Assembly (NCBI GenBank): GCA_023055355.1
Contig: JALJCS010000029.1
Coordinates: forward strand, 1,302,001 to 1,366,000
Direction: 5' to 3'
DNA: 64,000 bases
Source: Agelaius tricolor
Taxonomy: Eukaryota; Chordata; Aves; Passeriformes; Icteridae
The translations under genes and the position numbers were made by a program. The notes below the pieces were generated by a model. It did not search any database. It was not told where the DNA came from and saw only the letters and a list, made by a program, of their open reading frames with translations. This document shows positions 23,641-36,544 of this stretch, one piece after another; within the stretch, counting starts at the first letter, position 1; each line of letters starts with the position of its first letter.

Positions 23641-25174
23641 CAGACGGGAAAAAAAACCTGTTTATAGTTGCCTTGCCTAGGAGCACTGTGTAGCAGTTAT
23701 TTTTCTCTGGAGCGGCGTTACTTGGACCCCACGTCTGAGATTATTTTCTGGCGGATCCCTGCTTAGTTCAGCTGGAATTTTGCAAAGCTGAGCTTTCAGC
23801 CCCTTCTGCTGAGGGGTGTTGCGGCTTCGTCACTGGAAATTTTCCTACCAGGCTGTGGGCTGAATTCTGTTTCTCCGTGGTCTGCGAGAGGAATCACCAG
23901 GACACCCTACTTATGGAAAGGTGTATCAGGAGGAATCCTCTGGATTAACTGGTTGCTGCAGGTTTTGCAGAATGCCCAGCCAGCTCACTAACTTTAAATG
24001 GGTAAAGAGAGGCTCATTATGGAGATTTACCACTCTCTAAAAAATATTACTTGCAGGTTTCGCACAAGGATTTAAATGTAATCTGCAAAAGGTTATCAGA
24101 CATCCTTCGGTTCTCATGCTTTGGCAATCCAAATGACAGCAAACTTATTCTAATAACAGAAAACTCAATCTGCTTTTGCAAAAGCCAACAACCATTTCAA
24201 ACTCTCATCAATGATTTCAACCACTTTTATTTTTTCAACTGTTTTTTTTTTAAATCCTTCAAAACACTGTAAACTATCTTTAACCTCTTTTGTAAAAGCA
24301 CTACTTCTTTTTTCAATTCAAAGTTTCATTTAACTTCAGCAATACAGTTGTTCATTTATAGAGACTCAAAATCAAAATAAGACCCTTGCATTGTCCACAC
24401 ACTGAACTGGAAGGCAGATGCAAGAATATATCAGGCTTTCGATACAGCCGTTGAAATTTTTTTCTTAAAACCTCATTACTTTTTTTTTTTCAAATATAAC
24501 ACAGCAAATTATAATGAAATAAATGTAAAGCAAAGTGTTTTGCTAATTTTAAACCATTGGGATGACATTCTCATTTAAAATAAATTGTTTGGAAATGGTT
24601 TTATTTCTTTTTATTTTGAGAAACTAAAGTGATCTTCCGATGAGGAATTTCCCTAGAATGATAACAACTTAGGAGTTCAAGAACTTCTCGCCTCCACGAC
24701 ATTATAACTCTTTCTAACTTACTTAAACGGCTGCTTTAATTCCTAAACAAACTATGGCTATTTAAGCAGATGGACTGATTTTGTTATGACTGTAGTTTTT
24801 TGAGTATTCACCTCTTCATTCAGACACCACTTCAGGAGCATATTTTCTTCCTCTTTTTCAGACACTTTCTTTTTTTGTAGGAAACAAAGTAAGTACCAGC
24901 AACATTTACTTCAGCAATTAATACGTGCTGATAATTATTGCATAGAATATTTTGGAAGCAACACTGAGCAAGCCACTGATTTAAGCCCCAAAGCAGCAGC
25001 AAATGGCATTTTACTACTTATGTTTCCTCGGGGTCCGGCCAGGAGCTGCAGCCCACCCTACCCCCACTTCAAATTTATCCTGCTTTTCTTGACTTTGAAA
25101 AACCTGATACAACAGAGCAGACGAATGTTTCCTGAAGAGTATTTCAGGAGCTTGACTAGATCCAGCCCAGAAAT
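23641..25174. other. BARX2 upstream flank, no gene seen
   Basis: AT-rich DNA upstream of the promoter island with no convincing coding frame, RNA gene or named transposon. Scattered TAAT/ATTA homeodomain-core sequences are expected at this composition. Proximity to the promoter makes it a reasonable place for regulatory elements, but none can be demonstrated. Confidence 0.5.
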
Positions 25175-25262
25175 CAAGAGGAGAAGCAAACCGCGGGCTT
25201 CCCAAGCTCACGGGACAAGAGGAGAAGCAAACCGCGGGCTTCCCAAGCTCACGGGACAAGAG
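25175..25262. repeat. Perfect 41-bp tandem duplication (2.15 copies)
   Basis: The 41-bp unit at 25175-25215 (starting CAAGAGGAGAAGCAAACCGC) is repeated base for base at 25216-25256, followed by CAAGAG of a third copy. Zero divergence means very recent duplication, ongoing homogenisation or an assembly effect. The unit contains CCGCGG, unusual for the surroundings. Confidence 0.95.
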
Positions 25263-27959
25263 ACTCTGCTTGTCTTTAAATGTTTCTTTCTCACATCTGA
25301 AGGGCTGAATACCCAGACGTGTGTGGCTGGCACCTCTGTCCATACTCAAGAAATGTGATGCCCTCACCTGAGCCCAGGCAGATGAACTGGCAGGTGGGAT
25401 TAGCCCACACTAACCCATCTCTAGACACTGAATTTCTTTTTATTAATGGTTTTTTAAAAGTAAGTGGCCAGAGCAATACGGTGGGTTATGTCAGATGAAA
25501 CACACACTGTCTGTCAATCAAAAAGGGGGTGCTTTGGTCAGGAATAACCAGGGGTTTTGTTTCCAAAATTAATGAAGTGGCTGGAATAGCAAACATCTGC
25601 CAAGGGGACTCAAACCCCGAGCAGCTGTTGGAGCCCCAGGACTCTTCCCATGTAGGACAGCCTTGCTGATAAGTGCTTCTCCCTGAGGTTTCTCTTGTGG
25701 CTGGGAGCTGGGACCAGACGGGAGGCTGGGAAGTGAAAGGCGCATTTGGGAAGGTCTGGAGGGCAGGAGATTTGACACAGTCTGTGTGCCCCAGGCTGGC
25801 ACCTGCACGCCACAAATGGCAGCTGGGTGGCCAGGGACCAGGATTTCTGCCCTTTTCCAAAAGGGAATTAATCCAAGGGACACAATACTCCATTTTACCG
25901 AGTAAAGCATTTTTGAAATCAGAATTGAGGAAAATAGAACTGCTGTGAGTCTGTCAGTCAGTAACAAGTAATTTCTAAGGAAAAGCAGGGAAGTCAGCCC
26001 AGCACCAGAGAGCTGGAAATAGATTGTCCATGAGGGCAATTGTGTTCAATCAGAAGAGATATGGAAGCACCCTCTTTAAACTTGGGTTTCTGAAGACAAC
26101 TAGTTTTAATTTGGAGTCAATTTGTGCTACCAGGCCTTTTGTGTGCAATGCCAGAGCCCCCAATGTGCAGTGCCCCTTGGGAAAATGATTAAGCACCTTT
26201 GAGTGGACTTGTTAGTCCCAGCACAAACATTACCACGAGAGACAGTGATTAAGGGAAGAGGAATTAAGTTGCTGCTGTATTGCTAAATTTGTGATGTAGG
26301 TAGTACCCAAGTGCTCCGCTTAGGGCAGAGTCAGCTGGTTGTGATCACTTTGCTGCTGCATTTGTACATTGCCGAGCACACTAGAATTGTTTGCCCAAAG
26401 AGAAGAATTCTATCTGTTGGGCTTTCAGCTTCCAGTTTCCACAAGAATTTAAAATGCAAACCTATTTTGACAGAATGGGCAGGATGAACTAAAGTGCCAA
26501 AGTCTGAGAGTGCCTTGGCTCTTAGTCTGAATTCCTGTTTCTATATCGAAAGGGCAAAGATACCTTTCACAAGCCCCTGGCATTACCATTTTTAATCACT
26601 AGAAAGTCCCTTTTTCAGTGAAATGCAATCACCTTTGAAAACAGATCTGTACAGACATAATCAATCCTGCTAAACACCAACACTCTAATCTCAAGTGTAT
26701 GCCTTTTTCAGCATGATATTGGGCTTGATACTTGATCCAGTATAGAAAAATCAAATGTGTGGCTAGAAAGAGGAAGGCATAATATGGGCCAATGCTTTGC
26801 TCCAGGGAATCCAGAGGCTTTGTCCTCTCAGCATAAAGGTCTCAGTGCATAAAAATCTCTTTGAATAAAAAATCTCAGCATCTGCCTGACATAAATAAAG
26901 TTTCTAGTATCTGCCCCATTCCAGAGAAAAGGGCATTGCTCAAGAAGATTTTTTTAAGACAGTGAGAGTGTAAAACATCCAACACATGCACATAGAAGGA
27001 AAACCCACCTGATGGGTGGCTAAGTGAGCCCCCAGTTCTGTGCCTTCCCCTGACAGAAATGCTCACTGAGAGAAAGATGCCTCTGAGCAGGGTCTCCTCC
27101 CCGCCTCCTGGAAAGCCTTGCAAAGGCAGAGGAAAAGAGGAAAAGAAATTAAAGTGTTTGTTGATCCTGAACTTCACCTTGGCCCCTTTCCTCTGAGGAG
27201 CCGAGGAAACAGAAATTGCAGAGCAGCAACTGCACAAGCTCACACAGCCCCATCACCTTTAGGGGGGCTCTTTGCTCCCAGCTTATCTTTACAACCAAAT
27301 TTCACTCCTGGCTTAAGTGACTATGGAATATGACTGCTCCAAGTCCAGCAGTCTCATTAGAATTTTTATTTTCAGTTGCCAAAGCTATGGAGCCTGTCTC
27401 AAATCCTCAATTACATTATTTCCCCTGTCACCTAAAATCTGTCTGCAGCCTCTTTGAGTGTCATCAGGCCTCACTGTGAGTCGAACTGATTCCCCTCTTA
27501 CTTCCTATTCCCCCACTGTGATGCTGCAGCATTTGTGTGGTTACAAACCATTCCTGGCTCCAGTTTTGTCCCCTAATGGACAGCCCTGGGCTTAGGGCAG
27601 CAACACTACAAAGGTGTCCTTGACATGCTCAGAATAAACCAAAGCTTGAGTTACTTTCTTCAATAAAATTATACTGAAAGCTGAACTATCTATTGGGACA
27701 CCTTTGTTTTATTTCCTGCTCTGCCTCAAGCCCTAAACCTAATCTCCCTTGCCTAGAGCCAACTTTGAATCATCTAGAAATAGAGTATAAGGGTATTCAT
27801 CATGTGACTGGAGCCACTGGCCAGTCCCCAAATTAGTTAAGATGCTCTGATTTAAAGTAATAGTACAGCTAATAGCCATTTTTATCAGTGCTGATAGTGG
27901 GCTTAGAACACACAAGCTGTAAAGTTCATGGCACATTCGCAAAATCTCTTAAAAAGGAG
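25263..27959. other. Intergenic DNA, no gene seen
   Basis: No recognised coding exon, RNA gene or well-preserved transposon. A 156-codon minus-strand frame at 25569-26039 has no recognisable protein features and is treated as chance. Confidence 0.5.
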
Positions 27960-28060
27960 ACCTAGATATGGCCTCAGATTTACGTGCAGAGAAACTGAGG
28001 CAAAGTTTTCCTCTGTTAATGCTTGGGACAGAAGCCAGATCTCACTAACCATCATGTCCT
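27960..28060 (-). mobile_element. MIR-like SINE relic (antisense)
   Basis: GCAGAGAAACTGAGGCAAAG, then TTGGGACAGAAGCCAGATCT, resembles the complement of the MIR 3' half (usual form: acagatgaggaaactgaggc ... ). Divergence is high and the boundaries are approximate. Confidence 0.35.
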
Positions 28061-31000
28061 CTCCAGGCAGAGCAGAATCTAAATCCCAGAATTTTCCTCT
28101 GTGACCTAATTTTTTCCCCCACAGCACACTGGGGGGCTGTGAGACAGAGTGTTAATTTTTTTCCAAGTTTCCTCTTTGCAGGACAGACAACACCTGAGCA
28201 GCTTCTCCTTCCTACCTATTGCTACCAAAACCCTGCAGCCAGACTCTGGCACTGGAGTTGGAGTATTTCCATGAGCTCCCAGGGCATTGCTGTGCCACTA
28301 CACAGGGCACCAAGGAACTAAACCAGAAGGAATAAGTCGCAATGAATCCTGAGACAGACCCTCTGGCAGAACTGAAGGCATCTAGAGAGGTATTTATGGG
28401 GTGTCTCTGATTTTGTGGGAGTTGCACAGACACCACGTACACCAGAGGCTATGCCAAGGAACAGAGCCCATCTTTCAGCAAGTGGGATTTATTTTTCCAG
28501 GCTATAGCTAAGAGACTACATTCTGGACTTATAAACTAGGGCTAAGGAGTTTGGGAGTGGCAACCAGGAATGCAAAGATCATTCTGTGCCACCTGAGGGT
28601 CCAGTTTGGGTAAGACAGAGGCACCTGGTCCCCTACTTGTCATCCCAAATATTCCTGGGACAATAAACAGTATTTTTCCCCTTTCTCCAATGAATTCCAT
28701 GCTGCTGTGACAATCCACCCTTAAAGGGAAGGAAGTGTCCAACCATCATCCTCCTCCTACCCACATTGCCGTCCTCTCTGAGATGCCAGTGAAAACAGAG
28801 ACAACTATTTTAATATGGCCAAGGTAACAACAGTCTCATTTAACTCATTTTCCTAGAGGGACTGGAGCCAATTGTGAAGGGAAGTATCTAATCTCAGGAG
28901 AATGAGTGTTTGGAATTGGAACATCTTTCAAAAAACACCCCCAATTTTTGGCAGGGAAGGCTTCCCAAATCTAACACTACTTCACTCTTTAATCCATGCT
29001 GCAGCCTCATTTGGATGAAGATCCACATGTGAATGCTTCATCCAGCTTTGCCTAAGGCCAATTATTTTAGCACAAGTCTTGCTAAATCTCTGCCAAGCTG
29101 GTAGTGTGTTAAAAAGGAAAAATCAAAATATTTGCATCTCCTTCTATAAAACAGCCAGGATGTTTTGGTGTTCTGTGACTGATGCTTTATTCATTACTCA
29201 GAGGATTATCTCTGCTTTCTTTATTTCTATAAGACAATTTACCTGAAAGCAGCAAAGATCCCCAACCAATAGACCAGAAGAATGTCTCCAGTCTCCATAG
29301 AGACACCAGGAAAACACCAGGATCATGTGAGTTGTACACAAGAAACCTATTCATACTGGAATGGGTGGTGTTCCAGGATGTTAAGTAATTTTGACAATCT
29401 GCCACTATCTCAGCCTGCAAGAAGCCCAAAGGGAGTTATACTGATGCCATCAAGTTCTAATCTTTATTAATGGTTTCTAGACAGCCTTCATCATTCTGGG
29501 CTCTGCAGGACCCCAGTCCAAACCTGCAGATAGATCTTTGTACAGTCGTCCAAGAGAAACCAGGACCCCCATTTCCAGAGAGCCCAGGGGCTGAGTATCC
29601 TACAGGAGCTGCTCAAGCTTCCCCTCCTGACAGCCAGAAGCCCAGTGATCCCAGTATGCTGAAACAGTCCAGGACTTGCTCTTCACTTACTAGGTGCTGT
29701 GCTGCCGTGGTTCACTACTGTAGATAAACTTGTACTTGATTAATACAAGGACAAACGAGGAGACACAGGGGCTCTGGGACTCAATAAATAACGCAGCATA
29801 CCAAAATGAACTGTAGCATTCCTGCATCCACAGGTAAGGCCAGGATTTTCATCATTTCCCAGGCCAAGGGAAGGACAGAGAGGAAGAGCCTGATCATGCC
29901 TATAAATAGATTAGTTCTTTCTAAACAAGGAAAGAGCAAAACCTCAGCTACAGTGAGAAGTCCTTTCCAGAGGTCCCGGCCAAATTTACCCTCTTGAGGA
30001 GCAGGCAGAGGACTGACTGTGTGTGTGGAAGCCAGCCAAGGCAGGGTTTGGGGCTTGAAACACAGAGGAGTCTCTCTCCTATTTAAAGTGCCTGGTTTGG
30101 CTCCCTATGTGTCATTCCTTGACCTTCCACAAAGTCACAGAATCCTTACCTGTGTAAGAGCTCAGGAATCAATTTCATCACCAGAGCCGGAGAACTGTGC
30201 CATTCCCAGAAGGATTTGTTGCCTGGGTTGCTGCATTTGAGTATTTCAACATCAGCTGGGAGGCAGCACCCAGCTCCAGGGGTTTGGGAATGCTGCAGAG
30301 GACACTCTGCATTGACAGTGGGGCTGCCTGCAAAGCACTCAGCTTCTTCAGCCCCAGCTCAGTCAGAACTGCTTGGAACACTGAAACCTTCAGAGCAACC
30401 CTGGACTAAAAGGTTTGACCCTGAAGAATGACCTGGATGTATCAGTGCTACTCTAGAAGCAAATCTGTCACACTCTAGATTGCTTAACAGCACTGAGGCA
30501 CCTGCAGGAATCTGCAATCCGTCAGGTTTTGCCACTGCTCAGCTCCAGGCTCTGCCTCACTTCCCTTCCCTGCAATGCAGACAGAGATTTTTGGGTAATC
30601 CCAGTTCCATGCAGAGACAGGCCCTGACCCCAGCCTCGGGATCAGGCAAACCAGCCAGTGAGGAACAGGGAGGAATCAGCTCTAATTCCATTGCCATTCC
30701 CTGTAATTAGGATGTTCAAATACACGTAGCTGTTAAGACCCTGGTGCCAATAGTTAAGCCCCAGAGCTTTCAGTGTGTTATCAGTGCAAGGGGGGAGTAG
30801 GACATCAAACAACTGGTATATGTGCCCAGTGTGTCCAATCCCCTTATTTAAGGAGCACCCCCAGGTCCCTTAACACAGTTGTCCCATCTTTCTGCCCATA
30901 GTCTCAGCTTTATGCTTGATCCTGAGCTGTTTTTCTTCTCACCATTGCATATTTCCTTGCCTGCTCTCTCCAGTCCTTTTCCAATGGCATTCTGAAAGAC

Positions 31001-31634
31001 TTTAATCCTTACTGCCATGGATTTTACAGCTGCTGGGAGCCTCGGGGCTGTCTCAGCTGATAACTGAGCAGTGTCTTTCACTCAGGGCTTAACACAGACT
31101 GCACAGATCCTCATCCTGTCTGCTTGCAAGGCAGAATTGTTCTCATTTGCCTTCCACCCATTTCAAAGGTTTCCCAGGGTAGATAAAGTTCCACTTTCCT
31201 GCTGGAGGAAACAACAGCAGCAATTGCAGAGTATCCTTAACACACAAAAGAAAGGTCTCTGGACTCAGCCTGAAAGCTTGTCCCTGCTCCTTGTCTGCCA
31301 CCAATCTGCCATTAGCATTTCTTCATATTCCAGAGATGCTCCTACTTAACTGCACTAATATTTTCCATTTAAATTCTTCATGACTTATCTCCATTTTATG
31401 CTCTCATTTGGAGCAACATCTTCCTTCCCCAGTCAGGACTTCATGTTCTGCTGTGAAAGTCTTCTGGCTATAAGGAAGAGAAGAAAAAAAGAGAAATAAA
31501 CAGAAGGAAAGTTCATCTTCCCCTTTTCATAAGATGTCCAAGTCCTTGCACTTCCACCTGCAAGCAATAACAAGGGGTCATTGTACTAAGTGCCTTCTGC
31601 ACCGTAAGAAGGGGACAGGACAGTCTAAGAGAGC
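28061..31634. other. Intergenic DNA, no gene seen
   Basis: No supported gene or named repeat. Short frames on both strands lack splice sites in consistent phase and family resemblance. Confidence 0.5.
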
Positions 31635-32116
31635 TGTAATAGTTATGGTTGCTGGTTATATTGTGTTCATAGCTCAATGTTAATGTCAGCACTTGAAAAC
31701 AAAGTGTTTCAACTGTTAAAATAGGCAAGGCTAATGTAAAACAAGTTTATATAGGTTATAATTGCACAATGTTGGCCTAGAAGGATGCCATGAAGAAAAA
31801 AAAGGTCTGAGCTCTTATAGTAAGGGCATATTATTATAGATCATTCTTTATTATACAGAGCTCTTTTTTTCTCAATTCGAAATTTCTCATGAATGTATTT
31901 TTTAGCACTGAAAAAAGAATGTTCTAACACTTAGTTTCTGAAGTCTTTCTAGCTCATACAAAATTTTATTTTCATCTGCTATGAATCCCTGGTGTAGGCA
32001 GGAAATCTCCTTATAAACTACAGGGGTCAGGGAGCACTTGGAGACTCCTTAGTCTTTGTCTGTCTCTGTGTCCTATTCTGTGCTTTGTGTATTAAAGAAA
32101 ACCATGGTTTACCACA
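31635..32116 (+). mobile_element. Probable solo LTR of an old endogenous retrovirus
   Basis: The block begins TGTAATAGTTATGG and ends TTTACCACA, fitting TG...CA LTR ends. It contains a TATA-like TTATAAA at 32011 and a poly(A) signal ATTAAA at 32091, about 80 nt apart, as in an LTR promoter/R region, followed by a T-rich U5-like segment. I see no matching target-site duplication and no gag, pol or env remnant beside it, so the ends are approximate. It resembles avian ERV LTRs as I remember them, but the family is not assigned. Confidence 0.5.
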
Positions 32117-33266
32117 GCTGTAGCTCCTAGTCTAGAAGAATTTAATATAGAAGCATTAAAGTTGGTATGTATATTAACACATGGAACAAAGGTCAAGGCT
32201 TATGGAAAGTCTCCTATTAAGAGAACAGAAAGAAATGACGCAGCTGCAGCCAGAGAATAAATCAAAATACACCATTTTTCATAGTAAACCATGTTCCTTT
32301 TAAACTTATTACTACTCCTTCATAACCTGATAGTGATTAATAGTAATACAGTAATTGCAGTAAGATGTTTCTGCAGACCTGAGTGTGAAAACCCCCATTC
32401 TTCCAGAATATTGGGATTGTGAACAGGATCCAGTTTTACAGATGATTCCTGTTCCATTGCCTGCAATGGGATTTTACTGATAGAGGATAAAGATCTGTCT
32501 TGTGATCCAGACAAGGCAAAGCTTGAGAATAATTACCAGCTAATTAGGTCTCTATGGTCCAACTGTTTTCTTGGTTGAATAAGTAACTGGTTAACACTAA
32601 AGACCTGCATCCTTGAGAAAAGTTGCTCCTTTCAACTTAGTGTGATTTTTAATTTATTTTTAAGTATCTATACTAAAGGCAGGACAATAACATCTTCATT
32701 CAGGCAAAGGATAGTGACTGGGGTTGTACTGGTAAGCCACAACTGATTGCTGGGAAGGCAAAGAGCAGGTTAAAGAGTTTTCTGTCCCTAATTGTTCTCA
32801 GCAGAACTGGTATGGCCACATTTCTCCCAGATGCTCCTGTATGTAGGAGAACAAACAACTCTGCCATGTCCCAGAGGGCTCTCTGGGTCTGAGACACCAC
32901 TTCAGGCAGAGAGCTTTTGTTCCCCTCTTGCCCAGTTGTCACTCTGTACACAGGAGTAACAGGAGATGTGCTGCCTGGCCCATGGGCTGGGATAAATGGG
33001 GCTGGTTCTGTTTGGTTCCACAGGGCTTGGCCTGCCAATATTGGGAGGTGCAGCTCTCCTGAGAAAAGGTTGACCTGGGCAGCTGCTGCTTTCTGACACC
33101 TCTGCAGGGATTTCTGAGGGTGATGTGCATCCAAGCAGGAGCAGAGTGGGAAGGGTGAGTGTTCCTGGGCTGGTGGTGGTTGTGAATGTTACCCCTTTGT
33201 GTGTCATGAACAAACACTTTCAGCTGTAAAATGAGCATGCAAATAGAAAAGGATGACAATCCCAGG
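32117..33266. other. Intergenic DNA, no gene seen
   Basis: A 144-codon minus-strand frame at 32700-33134 shows no domain, splice or codon-level signature I can recognise. Nothing else is supported. Confidence 0.5.
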
Positions 33267-33330
33267 CTCACAGAATAGTTTGGGTTGGAAGGGACCAGCC
33301 CCTGCCATTGGCATGGAATCTTCCAGTGTT
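33267..33330 (-). mobile_element. Short CR1 fragment (antisense)
   Basis: TCACAGAATAGTTTGGGTTG, then GAAGGGACC, is the complement of the extreme CR1 3' end. It is followed after an internal deletion by CCCCTGCCATTGGCATGG. Only about 60 bp survive. Confidence 0.8.
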
Positions 33331-33560
33331 ACCAAAAAACAGACTGATCAGGAGTCCTGGACTCCGTGTGACCTTTTCACATCACACAGCAAACGTGGAG
33401 AACAGCTTGCAGGTCAGAGTGACAGTAATGCATAGTCCCTAACAGCCTGCAGTGGGATCTCCAGAGCCTTGTTCCCCACTGGGTATGGAGTCACTGTATT
33501 AGTGGGGAAAGGTCAGCAGAGCTTCATTATTTTATCAATACAGTTATCAAGTCCCCATTT

Positions 33561-33576
33561 TGGGAGCATGCTCCCA
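33561..33576. repeat. 16-bp perfect palindrome
   Basis: TGGGAGCATGCTCCCA is perfectly self-complementary with no loop. It is flanked by CCCC (33553-33556) and GGGG (33579-33582), so a larger imperfect hairpin of about 30 bp is possible. Confidence 0.9.
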
Positions 33577-34244
33577 TAGGGGAGTGGCTGCTGACAGCCT
33601 GTCTGAGGCACTAATGACCCAGTCATTAACTGCTGAGTGGAGAAGCCTGTTTGTCCAACTCAGGGCTGTGTGTGCAGTAGAATAGACAGCAGCAGAGGAA
33701 CCCAGATGATGGCTGAAGAGGCAAGAAAACAAATGTGCCTTTGGTGTGCTTCAGATGCCATGTTCAAACACCCAGACGGGGCTGCTGTGTTCTCGGAACC
33801 AACTGACCCTCCCTTTGCAAGTGTTAGGTCACAGACACGTGGGTTATTCATGTTAAAAGACAGGCAACACAACTCCTCCATAAAAGTCCACCAGACAGAC
33901 ACTTTAACCCCTGTAATCCCTTCCTGTGGTGTATGTGACGCCACAGAGATTTATTAATTAAACCCTGTTATCTGGTGGCCACTGTCAATTAAGTGTTTCC
34001 TTGTAACGTGCATAACGAGGGCTCATTCATTAGCAAATGTTTCCATTACATTTAAGGCTGTGAGTCTCTCTGAGCACTTCTCTTCCCCAAAAAGAGGTAC
34101 TGAATTGGCTGTGGTTTGAGATTCTGGGTGAAGGAGAGGAGAGAGAAGTAAAAAACAGATAATGGATCTGTTGCTAAACTGAACAATTAATAAATTTAAT
34201 TGCTGTGCCCTGGGAAGGCACAGTGCTGTCTGCAAAGAACTCTG

Positions 34245-34315
34245 TTTCAGGAGATGGATGCAATTCTTGCTGTGCCACTTGCCACTTGCACTGTGACCCC
34301 AGGAAAGTTGCAGCA
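34245..34315 (+). mobile_element. MIR-like SINE core relic
   Basis: CAATTCTTGCTGTGCCACTT, then CACTGTGACCCCAGGAAAGT, resembles the MIR core (usual form: tcttgctctgccactaacttgctgtgtgaccttgggcaagt). Assigned by eye; ends approximate. Confidence 0.45.
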
Positions 34316-36511
34316 CACCCTTTTTGTTACTGTTCTCTGCTTTGACAGCTCTCTGGAGAACTCTGTATATGGATGAAAAAGAAGAACCTCATATGCAGGG
34401 TCTGCATCTTGATCAATGCCTCTAGAATGTGCTCTCACTGAATAATATGACCCAATAATTAATTGCAATATGTGCTGACACTCTGCTAAAAGTACCAGTT
34501 CCCTGAGTTCTGTTACTAGAAATAGTCACATCTCTGCCTGATAAACTCTGACTGCTGAGAAACTAAAGTACCAAAAGACTGAACAAAAAAGCTTTCAGGC
34601 AGTATCTGTAATAATAAAATCTTCATGATTTAAATGAGTACTAAAAGTCCCTTCAGACCTGATATGGTGTCTAGATCATTGGATTTCGGTGAAACGGATC
34701 TAACAGAATAATTAATCCACTTGGAATGTTAGCCAGAGTTCTTTCCAGCAGCTGCCTCGAGAGAAAGAGGGAAAGGACTAACTGAATCCAAGGCTTTTAA
34801 GTGCATTCCTGTCAGTTGTGCTGGAGCAGCTGCTGGGAGATGGAGCTTCAGTTCCACCTTCTGGCAAAATTTGCAGTTGCAAGTTTCTTTTAAAAACAGG
34901 ATTTAAATTAAAAATATATTTTTTCAATTAATCCAAGACTGGGTTAGGGCTTATTCTGAATAAAGCTCAAAGGTAAATATGTCAGACAAATCACAAAGTC
35001 CGCATGTCAAGGAAAAAAGGAATTAAAGCATATAGCGAGGTAATGACAAATAGTCAAAGAAATTATTCTCAGCCAGTAACTTGTTGGCTGATTTAGTCCT
35101 CAGAACTACATTTTTCTTGCTGCAGTGTTGTTTGGTCTTTGTACAGTGATCTCAAGGCTTTAAATTTATTACACTGGCAAAAGGAAGGAAAACCTCTTGT
35201 AAAGATTCATTAGCTGCCAGAGAGCCTGGAAAAAGAAGGGAGTGGAAATTTGGCTATCAGGCTGAGAAGATCCAGTGTGGTGTCCCTGTGCTGTTGGAGT
35301 GCTGCAATATGGTGCTGGATGCCAACACTGGGGAGTAGGGTCAGCAGCAAATCCTGAGAGCATCCCACAGCAAGGATTCGAGTCAGATGTTCCCCTTCTC
35401 CCAGGTCCTTTGCAGCCAGACTGAGGGAGCTGTTACTGTGGAACACATGGAAAAGGCAACCTTATCGAATCAAAATCACTGGGAAAAAGAGACAATGCCA
35501 TCTGGCTCCTCTGGAGAGAGCTGGAGACCATGCTGGCACTACCTCAGGCAGGCTGTGCACTCATCCTTCCCCACACATTCCTGGGACATTTCTAATCATA
35601 ACTGTGAATGGCATCCCGCAGGGCCTTTCTGGGATCAGGTTCCCCTCTACAAGTGTCCAGTCCTGTGTCTGGAGGCAGCAGAGCTCCCACTAACATCCAT
35701 TGAAACATAGCCTGCCTCACTGCCATCAGAACTGCTATTTCATGGAGGGCCCATTTATAAAGTTTTTAATAGAACAAAATTTAGACTTTTAGAGAATCAT
35801 CATATCTATTCAAAGCTGCAATTTTTTTAGGAATTCAGCAAAAGACAGGAAAGGATAAAATGACATATTCCTTGTCCTGGCTTCTGGGTTGTTCTAGTGT
35901 AACAAGTATATATAATCAATCATGGAGAGCAAAAAATAGCATTACTTTTAAGAAGCCCACTTTACTTTTCTGTCTTTTTAGTGTTCAGCCTGGGTTGAAG
36001 ACATAACGAGTAACTCAGCACATGGCCCTGTCTGCTCAGTTTATTATCGTGCATTCCTATCTGACTATCTAATCTAAGATGTTTTTAAAGGACCCATCAC
36101 CAAAATATTTAAGTGCTGCCACAGGATCTAATTACTAATCTTCAGGAAGAAACACTGGCTTTGCTGCAGATTTGAAATAAACCCCCCTTAAATCTTTCTG
36201 AAGGTTGAAAAGCAAACGTGTATAAAGCATAAAACTGCCTTTCCTTGTACATGCCTGAGAACACTGAATGCAGGATGCAACATAAAACTATTGTTCTGTC
36301 AGAAACCAAGGTGTTGTTTCACACTGCATGAGAACATGAGTCATTAATACTGAGCTATGGCCAAGGCATGGTCTACATTAGCCTGTGTTCTTCATCACTC
36401 TCTTTATTGGCTGGCTTTTCTTCGAGCTTGCTTCTGCAGCCTTGGAGTGCCCTGCAAGTAGTTAAGTAGTTGTGGATTCATTCTCCAGCACTCACAGATC
36501 AGGCAACATTA

Positions 36512-36513
<2 letters not shown>
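34316..36513. other. Intergenic DNA, no gene seen
   Basis: No supported coding exon, RNA gene or named repeat. Composition is AT-rich with few CpGs. Confidence 0.5.

Positions 36514-36542
<29 letters not shown>
36514..36542. repeat. T29 homopolymer
   Basis: Uninterrupted run of 29 thymines. On the minus strand it is an A29 tract. No retroposed copy with flanking duplication is recognisable beside it. Confidence 0.95.

Positions 36543-36544
<2 letters not shown>

Noticed and set aside
25569..26039. 156-codon minus-strand frame upstream of BARX2
   Set aside because: No motif, and overlapping frames are open on both strands; treated as chance.
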